From NCBI GenBank assembly GCA_947247005.1, contig OX365955.1:1684001-1748000 (forward strand): DNA of 64,000 nt. Reading direction: 5' to 3'. The notes under the pieces are model-generated. The model saw only the letters and a program-made list of their open reading frames with translations. It was not told the DNA's origin and ran no database searches. This stretch comes from Spisula solida. Its lineage: Eukaryota; Mollusca; Bivalvia; Venerida; Mactridae. A program made the position numbers and the translations under genes. Positions 1 to 11,639 of this stretch are shown in pieces (position 1 is the first letter of the stretch; each line of letters opens with the position of its first letter).

Positions 1-39
1 TATCCAATAGGAGATGACAAAATTACAGAGCGGACACAA

Positions 40-300
40 ATCACATGCCTATTTGAGCGTTTTAACCTTTGACCTCTAAGTGTGACCTTGACCTTTAAGC
101 TAGGGACCTGGGTTTTGTGCATGACACATCGTCTTGATGTGGTGAACATTTGTACCCATTTTTGGTAGGCGTAAGCCTCTCTATACTACCATTGCCCATT
201 TCGTAATGCAACCTGGACCGCCTTTAGGCTGCTATGTGAATCCGCATTCAAGTAGTTCCAGAAACTGTCAACATTCCCAATAATTATTGTGAAACTGTTC
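40..300. repeat. dispersed-repeat-like segment
   Basis: The stretch has the 'gtgaccttgacc' ... 'gggttttgtgcatgacac' ... 'gatggtgaacatt'-style wording that I recall from interspersed repeats in bivalve genomes. No coding frame or inverted ends are visible. The family assignment is from memory and is weak. Confidence 0.3.
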
Positions 301-3300
301 ATTGAATCGATATTTTTGCAGATAATCAGTCAGCCGGGGAGATATCGAACTTGTTTCGTAATATGAAAATGAAGTGTTCATCAAATGTCCCAGCCGTATA
401 GCTATTTTTAGAAACTTCAGATCAGGGTCACGTGATGGTTTTATCAATTAATCGTATATCGTTATGTTATGCAATCATATGGTGTGGCTATACTAGCCGC
501 TTTCTAGAGATGTCTAACGCTGTGATGGAAGTGATTACAAGACGGTACTGTAAAATCTGATAAATAGGCGCGCGCAGTATTATTTTAAAGCCACTTTTGT
601 TATACGCATTCAATACACGTATTACATATACATCAATATGCCCCTTTTTACAATTATTTAGATACCCTAGATGCCTATATAGTCACATATGCCTATTTTG
701 ACATTTAAGACAAGATCGGCAGTAAGAAAACGAACATTAAACGTGTAAAGTCGTTTAAGCTTTAGTAGCAGCAACCAGATCGCCTCCCATCAGCACTCTT
801 AGTGCTTTGATTATTAAATGTCCTAAAAGCAAGTGCTATAGACTGGGTGTGAAATGCCTTACATCGGGTATGCTCATAAACCTGCTACCACAATTCATGA
901 GCACACTTCTTTAATGTACAATTATTTGTACCTTGAGAATCCCATTGGCAAGATTTCAATTTGTAATGTTGGTTTTTATCCACAATCATTTTGGCCAGTA
1001 TCCTAATAAATTTAACAATCACGTCGGTCAGTATCCAAAAAATACTACACATGTTTGAATTATTGTTGGTGAGCGTTAATTTATCTAAGATTTTAAAAAA
1101 TTGAAACGTCCAAATCATAGTTTATACAACTGCCGATACTTCCCAAATGATATTCATTACATAGAGTCCAATAAATGAGTTTTACAACGTTTTTAAGTAC
1201 AAAACTCATTCTCAAATGCAAAATCCACACATTCTTTAAGGCTTTACATAGTGAAAAATATTACCTATATGCAAATTGTTTAGTGCAAATAGTACATTTT
1301 CTTCATATGTTGATTATGTAATATTGAAATAAACAATCTGGATAGTTTATATGGAAAATATTGCAAAAACAATGCACTTATCACATTTTTCATTTCGGCC
1401 ATTTTTCAATCATGTTGGGAATATCCAATCATGTTGTTTTATCAGGGTAACAAGGGTGACCACTGACAAGTAAATGTATCATTGATGAAGATTCTTTTTA
1501 CAGAAATTGATATATACATGTTGTATTTTAAAATCTATTAGATATATAAAAAAAAATGTGTTTTCATTTTTTTTATACTTTTTCAATGATTCATGCATTT
1601 TACCTGTGATAATGCTGTGCTGTTTTTAAACATGCTATACAAAACTGTGTATTTGTATATACACGGTATAAGGTGCTTTTTCAACAGAATAAAAAAGTGT
1701 CACTCAATGGGCTTTGTATAGATTGCATCAGACTCTTACACAATAGCTTTAATAATTTATTTTATCAGTTGGCAGTTAGTTGCACGCGGCCCATTATGTC
1801 AAGCTATCTACATATTGTGATCAATGATATACTCAGTATACTGGCGAGGAGGTTAACAGTTGAAGATACCAAATATGGACAATGAAACGAGTTGTAAGCT
1901 TCAAATATCCAACCTTTGAATTGACATCGTGAGGTGGATCTTGAAATTCTCAATGTTATTGCAATATACCATATCATGTAATCGCCATTCGCAGCGCGTT
2001 CTATTGTGTTCTGCTTTTGTTATAACAAATATGATATGCAATATAATCTGTCCCAGAGTTTGTTAACATTCAACAATTACCTCGACTGAATTTGAATGCA
2101 ATTATATTCTAACTGGATATAAATAAAACATCTGTTTGTGCTGTGTTTGGACTATCCTTAGTTACAAAACGTGCTGGGAGACACAAACACCTGTCATAAT
2201 ATGTATTATATTTCTACAGTTAATAATGCTATCATAACTAACTGATCTCAGATTATAACATGAATATGTAAAGTTATACTCCGACACGCCCACTGATTCC
2301 ATTCAAAAAGTGTACATTATTTTCGTAAGCAGACACTTTTGTGAGCTATAAAAAACTGTTTCACTCATAATATAATTGCCATAAATGGTCAATAAGCCGA
2401 AAACTGACAAATCTGTAACAGTTAAATAAACGACATAGTATAGCCCGTTTGCAGCGAAAAAAATAGTCTAAATTTTGAATGTTTAAAAATCTATTCATCA
2501 GATGTTGATAAAAATGTTTGTAGAATCATAATTACATTCTACCTACTCCCATCTCAAATTTCATAATTTTTAATTACTTATTTTAACAAGTTTATTCTTT
2601 ATTGTATATTGATAATACTTGCATTTGGACACTTTAACGCAGGGAGGTAATCTGGTATTCCATTTATGTTTTACGATAGTCCTTTTGCTGTGGAAACTGG
2701 GTCATTCAGCTTGTTAGTAGGTCATCCCACTATACGGGCCTTTCAATGTTTTAATACTGTTATTAACTTTGAGACTAAAGGCTGCTATAACTATGTAGTT
2801 CAGCAGTTTTACTGTTGTTACTAGGTCATTCAGCGTAGGCATTCCGCCTTTTGGTTGCTGTATCTTTTCTACTGGGTTATTCAGCTAGTTATAATTTATT
2901 ATACTTTTCGACAGCTTGGACTTGGGCGGATCTGCGCTTGTTTAGTTGGGCATTGTGCTTTGTGTGTTTTTAATGTTTTCTGTGCTCGGCTGGTTAAGTT
3001 GAGTGCTGCCTTCCCTGTCTGACTTAATATACTCTTTTTACTGTCATTTTTTAACTGTTATAATCCGTGATCAGCCAGATTAACATTGCTGTGATGAAAG
3101 CGAAATTTATGAGGCCCATATTATTTATTTAGGTATGTCGCTTGTGTGTATACAGATTATGTATAATACATGTAATATCACAAAAAGCAGTGAAAACCAA
3201 ACCGTACATAAGCTATGTATATACTGATACATGGACATACACGTATATAATAATGTTAAATTAAGAACTTCATAAAAGCATTGTAATGTTCATGCGCGCA
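301..3300. other. A+T-rich intergenic DNA, nothing recognised
   Basis: About 3 kb without a convincing gene. Short open frames at 885-1118 and 1673-1885 lack recognisable motifs and look like chance ORFs. Around 2690-2900 the phrase 'actgggt(c/t)attcagc' recurs three times at irregular spacing, which may be a very degenerate repeat. Confidence 0.5.
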
Positions 3301-3313
3301 ATGACATGTAGTC

Positions 3314-3670
3314 TTATGACTGAATCAGTCCTAAATAATTGAGTAATATACGTCTGTCCAAACTATTAGTATTGGTCTGAAATCGACATTCACACGTTTG
3401 AAGAATGCCTAATATTAAGTCAAAATCGTTTAAAGACGATGTAAAATCCGTGTTTTTATAGTTCGAGAATGAGGCTGCTAGACACAAGCCATTTTTACGT
3501 TTAGACCCGAACATATGATACACACAGACAGTACAGATGCACAGACGCCAGACGGGCCTCGTATATGCTATATTAAATAAGTTACAAATACCTAAATCTA
3601 CCGTTAGACGTGTCACGTGACCATAAAAGTGGCTGTTGTGTGTATCGAGTCTTCTAACATGAAGTTTCAT
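3314..3670 (-). CDS. unrecognised 118-aa ORF
   Basis: An open frame of 118 codons starting at an ATG, with mixed composition and several Cys residues but no motif I can assign. It has no neighbouring exon signals that I can defend. Its length is only modestly above chance for this base composition, so it may not be a gene. Confidence 0.15.
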   Translation of the reverse strand: MKLHVRRLDTHNSHFYGHVTRLTVDLGICNLFNIAYTRPVWRLCICTVCVYHMFGSKRKNGLCLAASFSNYKNTDFTSSLNDFDLILGILQTCECRFQTNTNSLDRRILLNYLGLIQS

Positions 3671-3729
3671 TGTAAACTACAAATATTTTACATAGAACTT
3701 ATGAACAAAACTTTTTTCAAACATGCCCA

Positions 3730-4080
3730 ATGTTGTTTAGATTTAATTGTATATTAGGTAGATACATTTCATTCACTCGTGCAAAATCTCATACTTGTAG
3801 GTGCACTAAATACTGTGAAATCTTCATTTTAGACGATTTTTTACGCTGCAAACGGGCTATAACTGATTGCCTAAGACTTGGAGCTAGGAAATTGTATAAA
3901 CACACAGCATGGATAAATATGCTGCATTACTGTAAAAAACATCAAGTTTGTGGTGTTAAATTATATTCAATGTCTTGGTTGAACTATATCATAAAATTCA
4001 ATCCTCACAATTTATCTACACCCAAACACCTATACAACAATGGCTTATTTTTTATAATCCCCAGAGTAAAACTTCTCTAA
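3730..4080 (+). CDS. unrecognised 116-aa ORF upstream of the LINE
   Basis: An open frame of 116 codons, rich in Cys, Lys, Tyr and Leu, ending about 270 bp before the LINE reading frame opens. It shows no apurinic-endonuclease motifs, so it is not the missing 5' half of the LINE. Function unknown; it could be a chance ORF. Confidence 0.15.
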   Translation: MLFRFNCILGRYISFTRAKSHTCRCTKYCEIFILDDFLRCKRAITDCLRLGARKLYKHTAWINMLHYCKKHQVCGVKLYSMSWLNYIIKFNPHNLSTPKHLYNNGLFFIIPRVKLL

Positions 4081-4348
4081 ATTGAATGATTTTACAGTAT
4101 TATTATCGGTAGCAATTGAAACAGAACTACAAACCATTTGTAAGCTTGAAACATGTATTGTGCAAATTGACAATCAATTGCACCATCACTTCAATACAAT
4201 ACATGTACTATATCAATAAATAAATCCATGTGAAAAATGTATGTTTAAACTAGAAAATATGTCATTATGTTAAGGATCGTATCATAATACAATCAGTTTT
4301 TTCAAGTATAAATCAATCACATTGTCTTAACATTCACAAAACAGTTAA

Positions 4349-7300
4349 CAATCTATTAGAACGCAGGCATGTATTGATCACTGCTACATGTCATTCTGTA
4401 GTACTATTAAGTCAGAGATGATTTTGAACATTCCTAACCGGGTTAAGGCTAGTGGTGACTCAAATTCAAATCGGAAGCGAAAGGTCGGTAAACCATGGTG
4501 GTCTGATAGATTATCGGAATTATGGAATTTATCATGTATTGCGGAAAAATCATGGCTTAAATGCACTGTTCCATATAGAAAAAAGCAATTAAAAGTACAT
4601 TTTACCAAGTCCAGGAAGACTTTTAATAGAGAAGTACAGTCCGCGAAAAGAAGATATTGGTATAGTTTGCAGGATGAATTGTTGGCCAGTGTAGAGCAAG
4701 ATCAAAATAAATTTTGGAAATCAATTGGGAAAGTGGGTGTGAACTCAGCTAAAACTAAAGACATACCAATGGAATTTGTTGAAGAAAATGGCTCTGTGAA
4801 TTCGCATCCAGTCCAAGTTGTTAGACACTGGGGAACAAGTTTTGCAAAGCTATACCAATGTAATCAGGATGTACAGAATGTAAATTATACTGATATTATA
4901 GACAATAGTATAGATAATGCTGAAATCGTACCAGAATTTAATGAAAATATATCTGTTCTTGAGGTTGAAAAAGCCATAAGTAAAGCTGGTAAGAATAAAG
5001 CCAGTGGGTTAGACAACATTCCATATGAAATTTTCAGAAATAATACAAGTGTATCACTTTTACATAGAATTTTTAATGTTTGTTTTGAGTCTGGAAAGGT
5101 GCCGTCTGACTGGGGCAAAGGTATAATCAATCCAATACCAAAATCTAATATGTTAGACCCTAGAGATCCTATGTCTTATAGAGGAATTACATTAGCTTCA
5201 ACTATGTACAAGTTATACTGTTCAATTTTGAATGAAAGATTATCAAAATGGCTTGAAAATGGCAATCTATTGCAAGATGAGCAGAACGGTTTCAGAAAAG
5301 GGAGAAGTACATCTGACCATGTGGCAAGTCTGACAACCATTGTTGAATCTAGGCTCAAGAAAAGACTGCCTACATTTGCGGCTTTTATAGACTTCCAAAA
5401 AGCCTATGATAAGGTTGACCGATCCATTTTGTGGAACCGTATTGCACATATTGGTGTTAATAATAAGATGCTTAAGGCTGTAATGTCATTATACGAAAAT
5501 GTTCAATCTTGTGTCAAAGTAAATGGCTATAGAAGTGATTGGTTTGATGTAAAGATTGGTCTACGCCAGGGGTGTATTCTCTCACCAATACTTTTTAACT
5601 GTTTCGTAAATGACCTTGCTGTAAAGCTAAAGGCATTAGGCCTAGGTATAGAGCTTGAAAATGGTACTTGTCTATCAATATTGTTATATGCGGATGATTT
5701 AGTGATTTTGGCTAAAAATGAAAATGATTTACAAATGATGTTAAACTGCTTGTATAGCTGGTGTGATACTAACCACATGACCATTAATATGTCTAAGAGC
5801 AATGTAGTACACTTTAGATCTATGTCCATGCCAAGGTCACAGTTTGTATTTAAATGTAATGATAAAGTGTTAGAATATGCTGATAAATATACTTACCTTG
5901 GGCTCACTCTGAATGAATTTCTAGATTTTAATGTGACTGCTAGGTTTGTGGCACAGGCAGCAGGACGTGCATTGGGGCTACTCATTGCAAAATTTAAGTC
6001 AATTGGTGGTATGCCATTCCGTGTTTACTCGAAGCTATATGACTCTGTTGTCTGGTCTGTGGTAGCATATGGCGCAGCCATCTGGGGTACGAAACAATTC
6101 TCATGCATTGAGGCTGTACAGAACAGAGCTATGAGGTTCTTTATGGGCACGGGCAGGTATACACCCAATCATGCGGTAGCCGGTGACATGGCATGGGAGC
6201 CAACTATGTCCAGACAGTTGAAATGTGTTACATCACTGTACTGTAGATTTTCAAAAATGGATGATGGGAGAGTAAATAAAATGATTTTTGAACACTGTAA
6301 ACATTTAAGTGTTAGAAATTGTAGAAATTGGCACTTCAAAGTAAAGGAACTGTTCAGGAAATATGATTGTGTGGAATATATTGACATTGATAATATGCAT
6401 ATGTTTAAAACTATTATAATAAAGAAAATACAGGAAAAATTTATGAACCAATATCTAGATGAGTGGATTGAGTATCTACATTGTATGTTCAGACCAAATA
6501 ATCAGGGCAATAAGCTTAGAACATATAGAAATTTTAAATTTAGTTTTGAAACTGAAGAATATCTTAAGATTGTGATGCCTATGAAACACAGATCGGCACT
6601 GGCTAAGTTTCGATGCGGGGTAGCCCCGATTCGTCTTGAGACTGGAAGATATGAAGGTCTTGTAGTAAATAATAGAATCTGTCCGGTATGCAATGATGGG
6701 GTAGAAAATGAACTGCATGTTTTGCTCAAATGTCCTTTATATGATAATATAAGAAATACATTGTTTGATAAGGCTAACAACAGTAGAAATGGGTTTTATA
6801 ATTTATCAGATAGTACAAAGTTAGATTTTTTATTGTCCGACTGTAAGATTGCCAAAGAATCTGCCAAATCCTGCCACCTCATATTAGAAGAGAGAAGAAA
6901 ATATTTTATGATAGTTAATGATCTGTCTCTCAATTTTGTAAATATATATATATATTTAAAAAAAAAAAAAATGGAAGCCTGTCTTATGACTGTTTTAATC
7001 ATATACACATATATGAAATCTTGGTATCATATATGTATATCTGCCTTTAAAACAGGCATATAGCAATTTTAAAATTGTATTCCTTTTTTTAGATTATGCA
7101 TGTATTGCTTTAGATTTATGATATTTTATGCAATTATAAGTGATATTTGCTAATCTGTTCATTGCTAATCTGATTAGAGATGATACATGTTTTTAGACTA
7201 TTTTTTACCGGTTTAGCATATATTGTGCGCTTCTCTAATTATATGTCAAATTTTATACAGTAAGTTATAACGAAATTATAGGTATGCATTAGGTAATTAT

Positions 7301-7500
7301 TTAATAACATACCACGATTAGCAAGTGTACCTTATTTTTTAATACATGTAAATATTGAAAAGTACTAGTGAGGATAATGCGTCTAATACAAATCTTTTTA
7401 GATTGACCATTCATGTTCAATATGTTGTAAACTATGAGTGTTATTTGTATAACTGTTTATGTACATGTAATGGATTGGGCAATAAACTATGAAACTATTA
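4349..7500 (+). mobile_element. 5'-truncated non-LTR retrotransposon (LINE)
   Basis: One long frame opens after a TAA at 4346-4348 and runs to 7063, followed by an A/T-rich 3' untranslated region with AATAAA at 7481-7486. The apurinic endonuclease domain expected upstream of the reverse transcriptase is absent, which fits 5' truncation during target-primed reverse transcription. The exact 5' junction and target duplication could not be resolved. The 3' limit near 7500 is set only by the AATAAA and the end of the A/T-rich tail. Confidence 0.8.
4388..7063 (+). CDS. LINE ORF2-type reverse transcriptase (endonuclease missing)
   Basis: The 891-residue frame carries the ordered motifs of a non-LTR reverse transcriptase: a pre-RT segment 'KASGLDNIPYEIF' near residue 205, 'QNGFRKGRST' near 300, motif A 'AFIDFQKAYDKVD' near 335, motif B 'LRQGCILSPILFN' near 395, the catalytic 'YADD' near 434, and 'YLGLTL' near 500. 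A C-terminal Cys/His motif (CPVC...H...C) lies near residues 760-785. RT copies element RNA at a nicked target. The ATG at 4388 is only the first methionine in a frame open from 4349, so the native start is lost. Near 6950-6970 the frame crosses a TA run and an A13 tract, so the last ~30 residues may be slippage-derived rather than native. The clade (Nimb/Ingi/CR1-like) is not resolved. Confidence 0.85.
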   Translation: MSFCSTIKSEMILNIPNRVKASGDSNSNRKRKVGKPWWSDRLSELWNLSCIAEKSWLKCTVPYRKKQLKVHFTKSRKTFNREVQSAKRRYWYSLQDELLASVEQDQNKFWKSIGKVGVNSAKTKDIPMEFVEENGSVNSHPVQVVRHWGTSFAKLYQCNQDVQNVNYTDIIDNSIDNAEIVPEFNENISVLEVEKAISKAGKNKASGLDNIPYEIFRNNTSVSLLHRIFNVCFESGKVPSDWGKGIINPIPKSNMLDPRDPMSYRGITLASTMYKLYCSILNERLSKWLENGNLLQDEQNGFRKGRSTSDHVASLTTIVESRLKKRLPTFAAFIDFQKAYDKVDRSILWNRIAHIGVNNKMLKAVMSLYENVQSCVKVNGYRSDWFDVKIGLRQGCILSPILFNCFVNDLAVKLKALGLGIELENGTCLSILLYADDLVILAKNENDLQMMLNCLYSWCDTNHMTINMSKSNVVHFRSMSMPRSQFVFKCNDKVLEYADKYTYLGLTLNEFLDFNVTARFVAQAAGRALGLLIAKFKSIGGMPFRVYSKLYDSVVWSVVAYGAAIWGTKQFSCIEAVQNRAMRFFMGTGRYTPNHAVAGDMAWEPTMSRQLKCVTSLYCRFSKMDDGRVNKMIFEHCKHLSVRNCRNWHFKVKELFRKYDCVEYIDIDNMHMFKTIIIKKIQEKFMNQYLDEWIEYLHCMFRPNNQGNKLRTYRNFKFSFETEEYLKIVMPMKHRSALAKFRCGVAPIRLETGRYEGLVVNNRICPVCNDGVENELHVLLKCPLYDNIRNTLFDKANNSRNGFYNLSDSTKLDFLLSDCKIAKESAKSCHLILEERRKYFMIVNDLSLNFVNIYIYLKKKKMEACLMTVLIIYTYMKSWYHICISAFKTGI

Positions 7501-8184
7501 GAAGCTTTTTATATGAACCTGTTTGAAAATATTTTCATGGATTGTCTATTTTTAAATACAAAATAAAAGACAAATAATATGCACAGATATGAACCTTTGT
7601 GCATCAAGCCTGTATCATCAGTCACTAATGTGGAAACCTATAGATGTGTATTCTTTTATATGGTGGGTGTAATAACATATGGGCACACTTGATGTTTACT
7701 CAGTAAATTTTCACATGCTAATAAATGCTCAGCACTGTATGAATGGACAGTTAGATAATCCCTAAGGATCATTAGGCCAAGCTTATTTTGAACAATATAA
7801 TTATATTTTCTAAAATGTAAAACATCTTCTGTTTCGCCTCGGACAATTATGTTCTTTGTCCTCACAAAACTGTACAATTACCCTTGTAAGAAGACACTTT
7901 TGACGAATAACTAGTAATGTATCTATTACATGATACGATTTGAAAACAATATGTAAGAAAATAACTGCATTTTGAGTTAGACTGAATAATGTAAAGCGAT
8001 ACAATTCATAATGTTTAGAATACAATACAGCAAATATTTACATCAAACAAAATAACTTAGTTATTAACAAGACATATGTATAAAGTTTCAAATTATAAAC
8101 TACGTATTAACATATTACAATGAAACGGGTATTTTAAAGCGTACGTTGTCTGGACCACGAATTGTGAACATTTACATTTGCTGT
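7501..8184. other. intergenic, nothing recognised
   Basis: A+T-rich DNA with no repeat unit, inverted ends or convincing coding frame. Two overlapping minus-strand ORFs of about 70 codons (7656-8025) have no recognisable content. Confidence 0.5.
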
Positions 8185-8665
8185 TTAGTGTTATGTTGAT
8201 ATTTGATACGTGTCTGCCTTACTGTGTAGATATAATTTGCAAGGACCTCCCTAAATGGTTACGTTAATACAGTACAACCTAACCCGGGTGGCTCTCTGTA
8301 GAGCAACATCCTCTCTATAACAAAATGCTCAAAAAGTCCCAACGCCATTATTTACTATAAATGTAACCTCTGCAGAGCAACAATCTCGAAACAACGGCCA
8401 ATATTTGCAGTCTCCAAAGTGTGTTGCTCTACGGAGATTGTACTGTAGTCTATTCAGCAGAGTTATGTTTAGTGTTCTATGTCAAATAATACTCGGAACG
8501 TTTTACGTATATGATATTTGGTTATGTTGATATCTGATACGTGTCTACCTAACTGTGTAGTTATTATTCATAATTATCTCTTTAATGGTAAAGTTAATAC
8601 TGTTTCTACAGTTTGCGTTTCAGTGTCGTGTTGATATTTATTACGTGACTGCGTTATAAATATAA
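8185..8665. repeat. about 80-bp direct repeat, three decayed copies, split by a MITE
   Basis: The phrase 'gttgatatttgatacgtgtc' followed by 'actgtgtag' and 'gtta(a)tac' occurs at about 8194-8269 and again at 8522-8602, with a shorter third version at 8624-8665. The MITE at 8270-8445 sits between copies one and two. Confidence 0.5.
8270..8445. mobile_element. MITE with CAGTACAACC termini and TA flanks
   Basis: The left end 'cagtacaacct' and right end 'gattgtactg' are inverted, each flanked by TA. The sub-terminal 'tgtagagcaac' and 'gttgctctacggag' are also inverted. At 176 bp with no coding capacity it fits a non-autonomous Tc1/mariner-type element. A longer family member lies at 17251-17668. 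Confidence 0.65.
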
Positions 8666-8683
8666 TGTACATGTACATGTATA

Positions 8684-9435
8684 GAAGTTGAATCGGAGAT
8701 CCATGTATTGTTTAATTGTAATGTATATAATTGTGAACGCCTTGTTCTAATGTAGAAAGCAGTGTCGATTAATTCCGATTTTATTCATTTTCCGATACAT
8801 GTATATAGAAAAACTTAAGTTTGTTTTTACATATCAGGCAGTTATTATAATTTGTGCCTAAACCTGTCATGATATTTTAAATAGCAGAAATATTTACCTC
8901 TGTAAAAAATGCCCATATTATTTATGATTAAATTGTGATCTGTTTTATCTCCGTACACGAAGTAGCTGTTAATCAGTTCATCTACGGTCTGACCGAGGTG
9001 ATAATCGTTTTCTTATGCCATTTTTTAAATTGTGCATTAGTACTCATTTTCTATTTTAGTTTTTTTATAATCTTCAATTTTATTACATTTTTTCCATGAA
9101 GATTAACAACTGCTCCTTGGTTTTACATGTGTAAATAAGTCATCGTTAATTATGCTTAACTTCTCTGTTAAGAGAAGGGTTATATTATTATGTTTTAATA
9201 TAGACTAGTTTCTCTATACATGTGTAAACAACTGAATGGTAATTATACTTAAATATAGTATACTGTTTAAGTAAATGTATGTAGAGTAACAATTTGATAA
9301 AACAAATGTAGTGTTGATGTAATATATAGTCTCTTATAATTCTTATTAGAATGGCTTTGTGCAATGTTTTACTGTAATTTGATATGTATATTGTATGTAT
9401 GTTGTACAAAGATGAGACCTAAATAAATAAATTCG
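8684..9435 (+). pseudogene. relic of a second LINE 3' end
   Basis: Reading forward from 8684 gives 'EVESEIHVLFNC', which parallels the Cys/His C-terminus of the LINE at 4388 ('ENELHVLLKC'). A little further on, at about 8855-8895, another frame gives 'KTCHDILN', matching 'KSCHLILE' of the intact copy once an intervening stop is ignored. Stops and indels break the frame. An A/T-rich tail ends with AAATAAATAAA near 9420-9430. The degree of decay suggests an older insertion of a related element; everything 5' of the tail is missing or unrecognisable. Confidence 0.5.
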
Positions 9436-9575
9436 TAGTGTAGCAATACTGGTTTGATACAACTACTGATTGTCTTATTGATAGTCAAGCGAACAAGGTT
9501 TTTCTATTCTCTATCTTTAGACAACAAGGAAATAAATGTTAACTACACGTGACCTGTGTTTTGTTTTAACACAGA

Positions 9576-10533
9576 CTCCCTCAATGTCATGCGGGTTCAA
9601 ATTTCACCACAGATGTAGAATTGTTACGTGTGTAGTTTGACTATGTCCATTATTGCCACGTGGGTTCAAATATCACCAGAGATGTAGAATTGTTACGTTT
9701 GTAGTTTGACTATGTCCATTATTGCCACGTGGGTTCAAATATCACCAGAGATGTAGAATTGTTACGTTTGTAGTTTGACTATGTCCATTATTGCCACGTA
9801 GGTTCAAATATCACCAGAGATGTAGAATTGTTACGGGTGTAGTTTGTCTATGTCCATTATTGCCACGTGGGTTCAAATATCACCAGAGATGTAGAATTGT
9901 TACGTTTGTAGTTTGACTATGTCCATTATTGCCACGTAGGTTCAAATATCACCAGAGATGTAGAATTGTTACGTGTGTAGTTTGTCTATGTCCATTATTG
10001 CCACGTGGGTTCAAATATCACCAGAGATGTAGAACTGTTACGTGTGTAGTTTGATTATGTCCATTATTGCCACGTGGGTTCAAATATCACCAGAGATGTA
10101 GAATTGTTACGTTTGTAGTTTGACTATGTCCATTATTGCCACGTAGGTTCAAATATCACCAGAGATGTAGAATTGTTACGTATGTAGTTTGACTATGTCC
10201 ATTATTGCCACGTAGGTTCAAATATCACCAGAGATGTAGAACTGTTACGTTTGTAGTTTGACTATGTCCATTATTGCCACGTAGGTTCAAATATCACCAG
10301 ATATGTAGAATTGTTACGTTTGTAGTTTGACTATGTCCATTATTGCCACGTAGGTTCAAATATCACCAGAGATGTAGAATTGTTACGTTTGTAGTTTGAC
10401 TATGTCCATTATTGCCACGTGGGTTCAAATATCACCAGAGATGTAGAATTGTTACGTGTGTAGTTTGACTATGTCCATTATTGCCACGTGGGTTCAAATA
10501 TCACCAGAGATGTAGAATTGTTAAGGATGTAGT
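9576..10533. repeat. 69-bp minisatellite, about 14 copies
   Basis: The unit contains 'gggttcaaatatcaccagag', then 'atgtagaattgttacg', then 'tgactatgtccattattgcc'. Starts measured at 9593, 9662 and 9731 give a period of 69 bp. Copies differ by a few substitutions (gtggg/gtagg; tttgtag/gtgtag) and hardly at all in length. It is not coding. Confidence 0.9.
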
Positions 10534-11182
10534 TTGTCGCTGGGTTGTAATTCTATATAAGATTATTAGTTTACTTATAGTTAACTAAACTAATATTTAC
10601 ATATGTATCTAGGATCGAACATGTTGAAATTAATACGTATCGTAAATATGTTGTCAACTTTACAGGACTGCAGATCTATACCGGTCTAGTTTACGTGACG
10701 TGTTCCAACTTATACATTTCATACTGTTTATTGACTGTATTCAATACGTGTTTGTCAAACATTTTCAATAGAAATAACAAAATAACTATTGAGTACGTAT
10801 TTAACAATATTTTACCTGTTTACCTGTAAATTTAAAGCGATTGAGTCAGCTTTCTGTATATACGAGTGTGTGTATTTCTACTTAGACATTCACATTAGTT
10901 ATTTAAAATCACTTTTTGCTTTAGTTAGTCTTTCAAATTATGAAAAAAATCAAACTACATTTCTTGGCAAACTTGTTTCCCTGGAGAGCGGCTGAACTGT
11001 GTTTCCTTCCTACCCTATCAATACAATAGTACAACCAGAACTACAATATTAAGTTGTTTTGGCCTAAATTAGTTTTACTACGGATATTTGACGTTTCATA
11101 AAAGGATCAGTCTTAAGATTTGATACAAAAATGTGAAGCATATGTGCAATTTTTTACCTTGTTTACAAACAGTACACTTCAG
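10534..11182. other. intergenic; small hairpin next to the 69-bp array
   Basis: Just downstream of the array, 'attagttta' and 'taaactaat' (about 10566-10594) could form a 9-bp stem. The 68-codon ORF at 10789-10995 has no recognisable motif. Nothing else is seen. Confidence 0.35.
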
Positions 11183-11184
11183 TA

Positions 11185-11635
11185 TGGTGGCTGATTTATG
11201 CCATGTCGTATTTTCGCTTTTCGCCACAACAAAGCGAAACTGCGAACATGTAACAAAGCGACTTTGTTCGCATTGTTGTGGCGAAAAGCGAAAATACGAC
11301 AGATGAAGGGCGACGACAGTCGACTTTTTCGCATTATTACATCTTCTCATTGTTACATTTTCGCTCTGTCGCCACAACAAACGAAAATGTAGCAATGCGA
11401 AAACACGAAAAAGTCGCTTTGTTACATTTTCGCCACGAAGAAGCAAAGATACACATTTTAGGTGTCGTATTGTCGCCATGCATCTGTCGTATGTTTGCTT
11501 TTTCGACACAACAAAGCGAAAATGTAACAATGCAAAGATACGACAAAGTCGACTTTTTCGCATTGTTACATTTTCGTATTTTCGCTTTGTTGTAGCGAAA
11601 AAGCGAAAATACGACATGGCATAAATCAGCCACCA
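11185..11635. mobile_element. 451-bp foldback MITE with TA duplication
   Basis: The ends are long inverted repeats: the left begins 'tggtggctgatttatgcc' and the right finishes 'ggcataaatcagccacca', each next to TA (11183-11184 and 11636-11637). The inverted match continues inward through 'atgtcgtattttcgc' for roughly 55 bp. The interior is filled with further inverted copies of 'acaacaaagcgaaaatgtaac', so several hairpins are possible. Open frames on both strands here arise from the repeats. Probably a non-autonomous TA-targeting element. Confidence 0.8.
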
Positions 11636-11639
11636 TAGA

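Noticed and set aside
4384..6780. Several minus-strand ORFs of 60-100 codons
   Set aside because: All are shadows of the LINE reverse transcriptase frame.
9576..10533. CRISPR-like array
   Set aside because: The whole 69-bp unit is repeated, with no unique spacers, in eukaryotic DNA.
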